Shown here: positions 9,907 to 18,133 of the stretch, piece by piece | Position numbering within the stretch: the first letter of the stretch is position 1 | Layout: the number at the start of each line of letters is the position of its first letter | Translations under genes and position numbers: made by a program | The notes under the pieces: generated by a model | Databases searched by the model: none | What the model was told of the DNA's origin: nothing | What the model saw: only the letters and a program-made list of their open reading frames with translations | NCBI GenBank assembly: GCA_902835305.1 | Contig: CADFMD010000011.1 | Coordinates: 1-64,000 of the forward strand | Length of the DNA stretch: 64,000 nt | From: Coriobacteriaceae bacterium | Lineage (GTDB): Bacteria; Actinomycetota; Coriobacteriia; Coriobacteriales; Coriobacteriaceae | Direction: 5' to 3'

Positions 9907-10043
9907 GTGCAATTTTACGATTGCTTCCGACATTTTTACAGGAGAGCCTGTTTCTTATGTATAGAGTTTGGTCTCGGTAAAAAGATGCGATAACATACGG
10001 ACAGTTTTGTCAATCCGAACTGGGGAAATGAAAGGCAAGCTGC

Positions 10044-10700
10044 ATGACCCTTCTCGAACTGTTCCAGCTGCTGAAGAAGCACCTCAAGCTGGTCATCACC
10101 CTTCCGGTGGTCTGCGCGATCGCCATGGGCATCGTGTCCTTCGTTGCGATGGACAACACCTATACCGCGACGACGAGCATGTACATTCTCGCCAAGACCG
10201 ACGATAGCGGTCAGATGAGCTACAACGATCTCTCGGCGAGCCAGATGCTTTCCAACGATATCGCCACGCTGCTGGATAGCGATAGCGTTAAGAGCGGCGC
10301 CGCCAAAGAACTGGGCCTCACCGATTTGGATGACTACAAGGTGTCTGTTTCCTCCGAGACCACCACGCGTGTCATTACGCTTTCGGTTACCGGCACCGAT
10401 GCCAAGGAGACGGCTGAGGTCGCAAAGGCCATTGCCAGCTCGGTGAGTACGGTCGCTCAGAACGTCGGCGCTGCCCAGAGCATCAACGTTATCGACGAGG
10501 CTAAGACCCCCGAAGCCCCCAGCGGCCCCAAGCGCACGCTGTATATTGCCGTCGCGTTCCTCGCCGGTATCTTTATCGCAGTTGCCTATGTCGTTTTGGC
10601 AGACATGCTCAATACCCGCATCCGCGGTGCCGAAGAGGCAGAAGAGCTCCTGGGTATTCCCGTTGTTGGCCGAATTCCGGCTATGAAAGGTGGTAAATAG
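10044..10700 (+). CDS. Wzz/YveK-type polysaccharide chain-length determinant (CpsC-like)
   Basis: This is a membrane protein of capsule or exopolysaccharide assembly. TM1 is at about residues 20-40 (LVITLPVVCAIAMGIVSFVA). An extracytoplasmic coil-rich domain follows, then TM2 at about 170-190 (LYIAVAFLAGIFIAVAYVV), preceded by the Pro-rich PEAPSGPKR typical of the family. In Gram-positives this protein recruits and activates the CpsD kinase encoded 2 nt downstream. It heads a three-gene operon with its kinase and phosphatase. Confidence 0.92.
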   Translation: MTLLELFQLLKKHLKLVITLPVVCAIAMGIVSFVAMDNTYTATTSMYILAKTDDSGQMSYNDLSASQMLSNDIATLLDSDSVKSGAAKELGLTDLDDYKVSVSSETTTRVITLSVTGTDAKETAEVAKAIASSVSTVAQNVGAAQSINVIDEAKTPEAPSGPKRTLYIAVAFLAGIFIAVAYVVLADMLNTRIRGAEEAEELLGIPVVGRIPAMKGGK

Positions 10701-10702
10701 GC

Positions 10703-11440
10703 ATGGCTAAGGCAAAGAACACCGATAAGCTCGTTGTGCAGAATGCCGCCAAGACCCTTCTGGCCAACATCCGCTTTGCGAGCGTGGACGACCCCATTCG
10801 CACCATCACCGTTACCTCCTCGATTCCCAACGAGGGCAAGTCTACGGTTTCCATTAATCTTGCTCAGGCAATCGCCACGAGCGGCAAGAGTGTCCTGCTG
10901 GTCGAGGCTGATATGCGTCGCAGGTCCCTTGCCGATATGCTCGGCGTCCGCTCCCGCGGCGGACTCTATGCAGTCCTGTCCGAGCAGGTTTCTATCGACC
11001 AGGCGATTGTCGAGACAGGTCAGAAGAATTTCTACTTCCTCGATGCCGAGCCGCATATTCCCAATCCTGCCGACATCATCGTCTCCCATCGCTTTGCCAA
11101 GCTGGTCAAGGCACTGTCTGCTAAGTTCCAGTACGTCATCTTCGATGCTCCTCCGGTCGGCACCTTCATCGATGCTGCCGAGATTGCCAGCCTGACCGAC
11201 GGCGCGCTGTTCGTGGTGCGCGAGGACTTTACCAAGCGCGAAGAGGCGCTCAACGCTATCGCCCAGCTTAAGAAGTCCGAGAAGGTCAAGCTCATCGGTA
11301 CCGTCATGAATTACTGTGAGACCGAGACCAGCGAGTACTACTATTCTTACTACACCAAGGACGGTAAGAAGGTTAAGAAGGGCTCCGACGATCAGGGCAC
11401 TTCCAAAAAGGGCATCTTCACCAACCGAGCAAACGTTTAG
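10703..11440 (+). CDS. CpsD/CapB-family BY-kinase (polysaccharide tyrosine autokinase)
   Basis: Walker A is in SSIPNEGKSTVSINLA, Walker A' in VLLVEADMRRR and the Walker B region in YVIFDAPPVGTFIDA. The C-terminus carries a Tyr cluster (ETSEYYYSYYTKDGKK), the usual autophosphorylation tail. It acts with the CpsC-like membrane partner directly upstream and is reset by the phosphatase downstream. Length (245 aa) fits the Gram-positive split form. Confidence 0.95.
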   Translation: MAKAKNTDKLVVQNAAKTLLANIRFASVDDPIRTITVTSSIPNEGKSTVSINLAQAIATSGKSVLLVEADMRRRSLADMLGVRSRGGLYAVLSEQVSIDQAIVETGQKNFYFLDAEPHIPNPADIIVSHRFAKLVKALSAKFQYVIFDAPPVGTFIDAAEIASLTDGALFVVREDFTKREEALNAIAQLKKSEKVKLIGTVMNYCETETSEYYYSYYTKDGKKVKKGSDDQGTSKKGIFTNRANV

Positions 11441-11457
11441 TTGATTAAGGCTGACCT

Positions 11458-12108
11458 ATGCGTGACATTCATTGCCATATCTTGCCGGGTGTAGACGACG
11501 GCGCCGCCGATCTCGAAGAGAGCTTGGCGATGCTCGAGGCTGCCAAGCGGGCCGGTGTAACCAGAATCGTTTGCACTCCTCACTGCCGTGATCCCTATTT
11601 TGATTACGACAAGATGTGGGATGCCTTTGAGCTGCTGCGCGATAACGCTGACGGTTTTCCGCTCCAGATGGGCTTCGAGGTCAACCATCGAAAGCTCGTT
11701 GAGCTTGGTATCGATGCCGCGGATCACTTGCATTTCGATGGGACCAACGAGTTTCTGCTCGAGCTTTCGACGCATGCCGATGCGTATGCGTTTAGAGAGT
11801 ACGAGAACACGATTTACGATTTGCAGTGCCGTGGCTACCAGGTGATCATCGCTCATCCTGAGCGCTATCGTGCGGTTCAAAAGGATGTAAGCGTGGCGGA
11901 GCGCCTGGTCGATATGGGCTGCAAGCTGCAGGCTTCGGCGGACTTTATTGCCGGCGGTCGCTTTGGTCGCGAGAAAAAGCCGGCACAGCGCCTGTTCGAT
12001 CAGAACCTGTACAGCTTCATCGCGAGCGATGCCCATAACGTGGGTCATTACGACTGCCTGGCGAAGGCTCGCGCGAAGTTTAGCGTGCGCGGAGCTCATT
12101 TTCGCTAA
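11458..12108 (+). CDS. CpsB/CapC-family manganese-dependent tyrosine phosphatase (PHP fold)
   Basis: The N-terminus DIHCHILPGVDDGA is the metal-binding HxH motif of PHP phosphatases. Further metal ligands are plausible at CTPHC, IIAHPERY and ASDAHN. It dephosphorylates the CpsD tyrosine tail and starts 18 nt after cpsD. No glycosyltransferase, flippase or polymerase follows, so the sugar biosynthesis genes must lie elsewhere or be absent. Confidence 0.94.
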   Translation: MRDIHCHILPGVDDGAADLEESLAMLEAAKRAGVTRIVCTPHCRDPYFDYDKMWDAFELLRDNADGFPLQMGFEVNHRKLVELGIDAADHLHFDGTNEFLLELSTHADAYAFREYENTIYDLQCRGYQVIIAHPERYRAVQKDVSVAERLVDMGCKLQASADFIAGGRFGREKKPAQRLFDQNLYSFIASDAHNVGHYDCLAKARAKFSVRGAHFR

Positions 12109-12147
12109 AATCTGTCCCTAACGTTCGCATTGAATGAAAGGGCAGCC

Positions 12148-12648
12148 ATGGATATCCAACTTAAGACGGGATGCTTTGATGACGCGGCGTTGGTGCGCCG
12201 CGTCGTTTTTATGGACGAGCAGGGCTACGAGAACGAGTTTGACGCTATCGACGAGGATCCGAACTGCATTCATGTGACGCTCTATGTAGACGGCGAGCTT
12301 GCCGGTTGCTCGCGCGTGTTTCCCGAAGAGCTTGAGCGTGCGGCTGACGCGGAGGCTCCGGTGTCGCCGGCGTGCGACTTGGACGAAGGCGTCGCGGCGG
12401 GGGAGACCTACATTATGGGGCGCGTGGCTGTGCTGCCGAGCATGCGCCGTCGCGGTCTGGCGAGCAAGATTGTCGAGGCCAGTGATACGCGCGCGCGTGA
12501 TGCCGGCGCCAAGCTCATTAAGCTGCATGCGCAGGAATACGTGCTGCCGCTCTATGCCAAGGCGGGCTACACGCAGATTGCCCCGGTGGACTACGAAGAC
12601 GAGGGCCAGCCCCATGCTTGGATGGCCAAGCGCGTAGATGGCAGATAG
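12148..12648 (+). CDS. GNAT-family N-acetyltransferase, ElaA-like
   Basis: The acetyl-CoA loop is VLPSMRRRGLASKIVEAS, and the C-terminus (HAQEYVLPLYAKAGYTQI, EDEGQPHAWM) resembles the ElaA subgroup. The substrate is unknown. ATG 12148 has AAAGGG at good spacing. An in-frame TTG at 12130 is less likely. It follows the capsule phosphatase gene by 39 nt and may be read through from it. Confidence 0.88.
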   Translation: MDIQLKTGCFDDAALVRRVVFMDEQGYENEFDAIDEDPNCIHVTLYVDGELAGCSRVFPEELERAADAEAPVSPACDLDEGVAAGETYIMGRVAVLPSMRRRGLASKIVEASDTRARDAGAKLIKLHAQEYVLPLYAKAGYTQIAPVDYEDEGQPHAWMAKRVDGR

Positions 12649-12759
12649 GGACGTTCCTTTCCTGCCGGCAGTCGGGGACACTCCTTGGCAATTGGCGTAT
12701 CAGAGCGTTTGGACATACAGTTTTTCGATTCCGTATGTATATATGCGCGCTAATGGGTT

Positions 12760-12820
12760 ATAAAATCTAAGTCTGGACATAGCAGGTCTGCGATGCGGCT
12801 CGGGCAACCGGGCCGTTTTT
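12760..12820 (+). promoter_or_regulatory. htpG leader: -10 box and a terminator-like hairpin
   Basis: A TATAAA box near 12760 is followed by a leader containing stem CGGCTCGG / CCGGGCCG with a GCAA loop and TTTTT (12796-12820), 30 nt before the htpG start. The hairpin has full intrinsic-terminator form. It could attenuate htpG or end transcription from upstream. Confidence 0.55.
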
Positions 12821-12850
12821 GCGGACGGGGGTAGCGCGAAAGGACTGCAC

Positions 12851-14875
12851 ATGCGTCAATTTAAGACCGAGAGCAAAAAACTGCTCGACCTCATGATCAA
12901 CTCCATCTACACCAATAAGGAAATCTTCCTGCGCGAGCTTATCTCTAATGCGAGCGACGCCGTCGACAAGCTCAACTTTAAGAGCCTGCAGGACCCGAGT
13001 GTCAAACTCGACCAGGGCGACCTGGCTATTCGCGTCTCTTTTGATAAAGACGCCCGCACCATTACCATCTCGGATAACGGCATTGGCATGACCGCCGAGG
13101 AGCTCGAGCGCAATCTGGGCACCATCGCCCATTCCGGCTCCGAGGAGTTTAAGACCGAGAACGCCGAGCAACAGGGCTCCGATGTCGACATCATCGGCCA
13201 GTTTGGCGTGGGCTTCTACTCCGCCTTTATGGTCGCCAGCCACGTAAAGGTCGTCAGCCGCGCTTATGGCGAGGACACCGCTCACGTGTGGGAGTCTGAT
13301 GGTCTTGAGGGTTACACCATCGAAGACGGCGAGCGCGCCGAGCACGGCACCGATGTCATCCTGACGCTGCGCGAGAACGAGAAGCTCGACGCCGACGGCG
13401 AGGCCGAGACCTACGATCGCTTCCTGACCGAGTGGGGCCTCAAGAGCCTGATTCAGCAGTACAGCAACTATGTGCGCTACCCGATTCAGATGATGGTGAG
13501 CAAGAGCCGCCAGAAACCCAAGCCCGAGGACGCCGGCGACGACTACAAGCCCGAGTACGAGGACTACCAGGAGCTCGAGACCATCAACTCCATGACGCCG
13601 ATCTGGAAAAAGCGCAGCTCCGACGTTGAGCAGAAGGATTACAACGAGTTCTACAAGTCCACGTTCCACGACTTTGACGATCCCGCGCGCACTATCAGCT
13701 TCCATGCCGAGGGTACGCTTGAGTACGATGCGCTGCTGTTTGTGCCGGGTCGCGCCCCGTTCGATCTGTACAGCAAGGACTACGAGAAGGGCCTGGCGCT
13801 CTACAGTTCCAACGTGCTGATTATGGAGAAGTGCGACGACCTGCTGCCCGACTACTACAACTTTGTGCGCGGTGTCGTGGACTCTGCCGACGTGACGCTC
13901 AACATCTCGCGTGAGACGCTGCAACAGAACCGTCAGCTCAAGGCCATTGCCAAGCGTGTCGAGAAGAAGATCACTGCCGATCTTGAGGACATGCGCGACA
14001 ACGACCGCGAGGCATACGAGAAGTTCTTTGAGAACTTTGGTCGCGGTCTTAAGTACGGCATCTACTCGAGCTACGGCATGAAGGCCGACGAGCTCGCCGA
14101 CCTGCTGCTGTTCTGGTCTGCCAAGGAGCAGAAGATGATCACCCTGGCCGAGTATGCCAAGGGCATGCCCGAGGATCAGAAGGCCATCTACTACGCCGCC
14201 GGCGACTCGCGTGAGCGCTTGGCCAAGATGCCCGTGGTAAAGGGCGTGCTCGAGCGCGGCTATGACGTGCTGTTGCTGACGCAGGATGTGGATGAGTTCA
14301 CGTTCCAGGCTATGCGTGAGTACGTGGCCGCCGATATGCCCAAGATCTACGAGGACGACGCCGCCCGCAAGGCTGCCGAAAAGGCCGTTGCCGACGGTGC
14401 CGAGCCCGAGGTCGAGGATCGTCACCTGGAGCTCAAGAACGTTGCGACTGGCGATCTTGATCTGGCGACCGAGGACGAGAAGAAGGAGGCCGAGGACGCC
14501 ACCAAGGAAAACGAGGACCTCTTTAGCGCTATGAAGGAGGCGCTCGGTGACAAGGTCGAGAAAGTTGCCGTCTCCGCGCGCCTGACCGATGCCCCCGCTT
14601 GCATCACCACCGAGGGTCCGCTTTCGCTCGAGATGGAGAAGGTGCTCCAGAAGGGGCCCGAGGGCGCGCCCGACGGCATGCCCAAGAGCCAGCGCGTGCT
14701 CGAGCTCAACGCCAAGCACCCGGTCTTTGACAAGCTTGTCGCTGCCCAGAAGGCAGGTGACGCCGACAAGATCAAGCAGTACTCCGGCCTGCTCTACGAT
14801 CAGGCCCTGCTGGTCGAGGGTATCCTCCCCGAGGACCCCGTTGCCTTCGCGGCGGCTGTTTGCAACTTGATGTAG
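12851..14875 (+). CDS. htpG: molecular chaperone HtpG (bacterial Hsp90)
   Basis: This is an ATP-dependent cytosolic chaperone dimer. The GHKL ATPase motifs are clear: ELISNASDAVDKL, DNGIGMT, IAHSGSEEF and GQFGVGFYSAFMVA. The middle domain has the catalytic-loop Arg region (NISRETLQQNRQLKAI). Length is 674 aa against about 620-630 for E. coli, and the extra is an acidic linker after residue 500. Preceded by a leader with a terminator-like hairpin. Confidence 0.98.
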   Translation: MRQFKTESKKLLDLMINSIYTNKEIFLRELISNASDAVDKLNFKSLQDPSVKLDQGDLAIRVSFDKDARTITISDNGIGMTAEELERNLGTIAHSGSEEFKTENAEQQGSDVDIIGQFGVGFYSAFMVASHVKVVSRAYGEDTAHVWESDGLEGYTIEDGERAEHGTDVILTLRENEKLDADGEAETYDRFLTEWGLKSLIQQYSNYVRYPIQMMVSKSRQKPKPEDAGDDYKPEYEDYQELETINSMTPIWKKRSSDVEQKDYNEFYKSTFHDFDDPARTISFHAEGTLEYDALLFVPGRAPFDLYSKDYEKGLALYSSNVLIMEKCDDLLPDYYNFVRGVVDSADVTLNISRETLQQNRQLKAIAKRVEKKITADLEDMRDNDREAYEKFFENFGRGLKYGIYSSYGMKADELADLLLFWSAKEQKMITLAEYAKGMPEDQKAIYYAAGDSRERLAKMPVVKGVLERGYDVLLLTQDVDEFTFQAMREYVAADMPKIYEDDAARKAAEKAVADGAEPEVEDRHLELKNVATGDLDLATEDEKKEAEDATKENEDLFSAMKEALGDKVEKVAVSARLTDAPACITTEGPLSLEMEKVLQKGPEGAPDGMPKSQRVLELNAKHPVFDKLVAAQKAGDADKIKQYSGLLYDQALLVEGILPEDPVAFAAAVCNLM

Positions 14876-14894
14876 TTAAGTAGTTACGCCTTTG

Positions 14895-14945
14895 GGTCCG
14901 CCGTTCTAACGAACCTATTGGTTCCGTCGTTCTAACGAACGACGG
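14895..14945. repeat. REP-like palindrome after htpG
   Basis: A perfect palindrome CCGTCGTTC-TAAC-GAACGACGG occupies 14924-14945. A related half unit GGTCCGCCGTTC begins at 14895, and the same 12 bases recur beside the palindrome at 20479-20500. The rest of 14946-15100 is GC-rich with no gene. Confidence 0.7.
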
Positions 14946-15102
14946 ACCGGTCGACGCTGCAAACGCCCCTAAGCGGCAATCTGACGTTCAATCGTCGGTC
15001 GCGTACCAAAGTACGCTTCCCTCCTCTTTCACGTCACCTTGCTCGCTCAGGGGCGTTTTCGCTGACTTATGCTCAACCTGCGACGCTTTCGTGGCCCTAA
15101 GT

Positions 15103-15156
15103 AGTCATCGGGGACGTTCTTGTTTGACTAGTCGTTTAAGAACGTTCCCAATGACT
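15103..15156. repeat. 19-bp imperfect inverted repeat around GGGACGTTCTT
   Basis: Arm 15103-15121 pairs with 15138-15156 with two mismatches, around a 16-nt loop. A related GGGACGTTCC and GGGGACACTCC pair occurs at about 12654-12690 after the acetyltransferase gene, so this may be a dispersed element. Confidence 0.65.
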
Positions 15157-15214
15157 ATTCGGATTGCTAATTTGTGCGGGCTGTGGTTTTGTGACCTGCT
15201 GAAATTAAAGATAC

Positions 15215-15251
15215 TGTACAACTGTACACTAACTCATCTTCGTAGTATATT
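15215..15251 (+). promoter_or_regulatory. candidate promoter and TGTACA operator of the yhgE pair
   Basis: TGTACA occurs twice, two bases apart (15215-15220, 15223-15228), in a palindromic arrangement. A TATATT -10-like box is at 15246-15251. The site would control the two YhgE/Pip genes. The regulator is unknown. Confidence 0.4.
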
Positions 15252-15343
15252 GCTACCCGCAAAACTCAGCACCATTGTGCCGCGAGGCACTAAAGCGCCT
15301 ACGTACAATGGTTGTCGATAGTACGATTCGATTCAACGACAGG

Positions 15344-18133
15344 ATGGATGGTCCAAGCGTGAGTCTCGGCAGCAAACTATCCAACGCAAAGGTCTCCTTT
15401 GCGATATTCAAGCGCGACATTAAGCGACTGCTTGTGAACCCCGTCGCCTTGGTGGTTACCCTGGGCGTGTGCGTTATCCCCTCGCTGTATGCCTGGTACA
15501 ACATCGTGGCAAACTGGGATCCGTACGGAAACACCCAAGGTATCAAGATTGCCATCGCCAACAACGATCAGGGCACTCAGAATGACTTGGTGGGCGAGCT
15601 CAACGCGGGCGATAAGGTGGTCGATCAGCTCAAGGAGAACGATCAGCTGGGCTGGACCTTCGTCGATTCGGCCGCCGATGCCAAAGAGGGCGTCGAGAGT
15701 GGTGAGTACTATGCGGCCATCGTAATCCCCAAGAACTTCTCCGACAATCTTGTTTCGATGCTCGATGGCAATTACCATCAGCCGAAGCTCACCTATTACG
15801 TCAACGAGAAGAAGAGCGCTATTGCGCCCAAGGTCACCGACACTGGTGCCAATACCATCGAGGAGCAGATCAACTCGGAGTTTGTCTCCACGGTGGGCGA
15901 GATCGTCGCGGGCATTGCCAAAGATGCTGGCATCGACCTTAAAGACAAGGCGACCCAGACCCGGGATTCGCTGGCGGGCTCGGTGTCCGAGGCGTCTGAT
16001 ACCCTGGGCGAAGTACGCGATTCCATCGGCGACATGAACACCGCCATCGACAAGACGAGCAGCTCGATTGCTTCGGCCGATGCTGCGCTGGCGGGCCTGC
16101 AGGGGCAGGCGCCCTCTCTAACGCAGGCGATCTCCCAGGGCAACGACCTGCTGGGCGAGGCTCGCGCCACGGCGGGCAACTCTATCACCTCGCTCTCCAA
16201 GGCACTCTCGGAAGGTAGCCTTGCACTCACCAAGACGTCAGCCTCCGCGAACGCTGCGATTGGCAAGCTAACGGGTACGGTCACATCTACGACCACCCGC
16301 ATCGACAACTCGCTCGAGTCTCTCCAGGCGACGATCGATCACAATAAGGCCGTTATCGGGCACTTGGAGATTCTCGTTAATGACACGTCGACAGGTTCCG
16401 AGGAAATTGACGCGCGCATTGTATCGACCATCGATTCGCTTCGCGAGCAAAACCAGAAGCTGCAGAGCATCAAGGATGGCCTTTCTGCACAGTCGAGCGC
16501 CATGGCAAACGACGCTACGGCAATCTCGAACGCGAGCAACGCACTCAACGCGGCAATTCAGACCGGTACGGCTAACCTCGGTCAGGCTCAGACCGATCTG
16601 GGTCAGAACGCACTTCCGAAGGCTTCGAGCGCGCTTGACTCCTTTGCCGCCGTTTCGGGCGATTTGACCGGCATTGTGTCGGGTATGACCCCCACGATAG
16701 CGAGCGCGCGCGGCACGCTAGCGCAGCTCGACGCCACGCTCAAGCAGGCAAAGACCACGCTATCCCAAACCGACGCCTCCCTTGCCAAGGTTCAGGACAA
16801 GCTCGCGACCGCCGCCAATGACATTGCGGCGCTGCAGACCTCTGAGTCTATGGGCGAGTTAGCCGACCTCATGGACGTCGACGTCAATGACGTGGCAGAT
16901 TTCATGGCATCTCCGGTTGAGCTGACGTCCAAGTCAATCTATCCGGTCAAGAGCTTTGGCTCGGGCATCGCGCCCTTCTACACCAATCTGGCGCTGTGGG
17001 TGGGCGGCTATGTGCTCATCGCTATCTATAAACTCGAGGTCGACCGCGAGGGCATCGGTAGCTTTACGGCGCGTCAGGGCTACTTTGGCCGCTGGCTGCT
17101 GCTGGTGATCCTGGGCGCGTTCCAGGCCATTATCGTTACGGTGGGCGACCTGGTCATTGGCGTTCAGTGCGTCAATCCGCTGCTCTTTGTACTGGGCGGC
17201 ATCGCTATTTCGTTCACCTACGTCAACATCATCTATGCGCTGTCCACCACGTTTAAGCATATCGGTAAAGCCATTGGCGTCATCCTCGTCATTGTGCAGA
17301 TCCCCGGCTCGTCGGGCATGTATCCCATCGAGATGATGCCCGGCTTCTTCCAATGGCTGCATCCGCTGCTGCCCTTCACTTATGGCATCAACCTGCTGCG
17401 CGAGACCGTCGGTGGCATGTATTCGTTCAACTACCTGTTCAACCTGTGCGTCCTGGGCGTGTTCCTTGCCATCGCGCTCTTTATCGGTCTGCAGCTGCGC
17501 CCGTTGCTGCTCAACCTCAATCTGCTCTTTGATAAGCAGCTTTCCACGACGGGCCTAATGATCTGCGAGTCCAACGACCTACCGCGCCAGCGCTATTCGC
17601 TGCGCACGGCCATGCGCGTCATGCTCGATTCGGATTCGTACCGTCGCGAGCTGCTCGATCATGCCGTGGCGTTTGAGCATCGCTACCCGTACTACATCAA
17701 GGGCGGTTTTGCCGCCGTGGTAGGCGTGCAGGTTCTGCTCTTTGTGCTTTCGACGGTGCTCGATATCGACAATAACGGCAAGATCATCCTGCTCGTTATC
17801 TGGATCATTTCGGTTATCGCCATCTGCGGCTGGCTCATCAACATCGAATACATCCGTGCGAGCCTCAATACCCAGATGCGTATCTCGGCGCTTTCGGACG
17901 AGGACCTTCGCCGCGAGATGCGCGAGCACACGGCGGCGATCCCTGCCGCCCGTTGCATGTTTGGTCTCAACGCCAGCGAGCGTGGCGCCAAGGGAGGCGA
18001 ACAGCCTACGAGCCGTCTGCCGCATATCGGTGCGCATCGTAAGGCTCAAGATGCCGACGGCGCTGACAACGTAAACGGAAACGACGGGGACACCACCCCG
18101 CTTGGCAAGCACTCTAAAGGAGGTGAGGCATAA
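15344..18133 (+). CDS. YhgE/Pip-family membrane protein with ABC-2-like C-terminal domain
   Basis: The family hallmark is the N-terminal TM plus VIPSLYAWYNIVANWDPYGN, followed by a large extracytoplasmic region rich in Ala, Ser and Thr (about 200-530) that should form coiled coil. A six-TM block follows from about 545, with the ABC-2-like GSSGMYPIEMMPGFFQWLHP. Unlike its downstream neighbour it has two more TM helices and a long charged cytosolic tail. Several starts are possible (GTG 15275, ATG 15308, ATG 15344, GTG 15359). Its stop abuts the start of a second copy. Related proteins include the lactococcal phage infection protein, but the function here is not known. Confidence 0.88.
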   Translation: MDGPSVSLGSKLSNAKVSFAIFKRDIKRLLVNPVALVVTLGVCVIPSLYAWYNIVANWDPYGNTQGIKIAIANNDQGTQNDLVGELNAGDKVVDQLKENDQLGWTFVDSAADAKEGVESGEYYAAIVIPKNFSDNLVSMLDGNYHQPKLTYYVNEKKSAIAPKVTDTGANTIEEQINSEFVSTVGEIVAGIAKDAGIDLKDKATQTRDSLAGSVSEASDTLGEVRDSIGDMNTAIDKTSSSIASADAALAGLQGQAPSLTQAISQGNDLLGEARATAGNSITSLSKALSEGSLALTKTSASANAAIGKLTGTVTSTTTRIDNSLESLQATIDHNKAVIGHLEILVNDTSTGSEEIDARIVSTIDSLREQNQKLQSIKDGLSAQSSAMANDATAISNASNALNAAIQTGTANLGQAQTDLGQNALPKASSALDSFAAVSGDLTGIVSGMTPTIASARGTLAQLDATLKQAKTTLSQTDASLAKVQDKLATAANDIAALQTSESMGELADLMDVDVNDVADFMASPVELTSKSIYPVKSFGSGIAPFYTNLALWVGGYVLIAIYKLEVDREGIGSFTARQGYFGRWLLLVILGAFQAIIVTVGDLVIGVQCVNPLLFVLGGIAISFTYVNIIYALSTTFKHIGKAIGVILVIVQIPGSSGMYPIEMMPGFFQWLHPLLPFTYGINLLRETVGGMYSFNYLFNLCVLGVFLAIALFIGLQLRPLLLNLNLLFDKQLSTTGLMICESNDLPRQRYSLRTAMRVMLDSDSYRRELLDHAVAFEHRYPYYIKGGFAAVVGVQVLLFVLSTVLDIDNNGKIILLVIWIISVIAICGWLINIEYIRASLNTQMRISALSDEDLRREMREHTAAIPAARCMFGLNASERGAKGGEQPTSRLPHIGAHRKAQDADGADNVNGNDGDTTPLGKHSKGGEA

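Noticed and set aside
12767..14719. 650-aa open frame on the strand opposite htpG
   Set aside because: It exists only because GC-rich codons of htpG leave few stops in the antisense frame. It has no ribosome site, and its Leu/Val/Gly-rich product has no motif.
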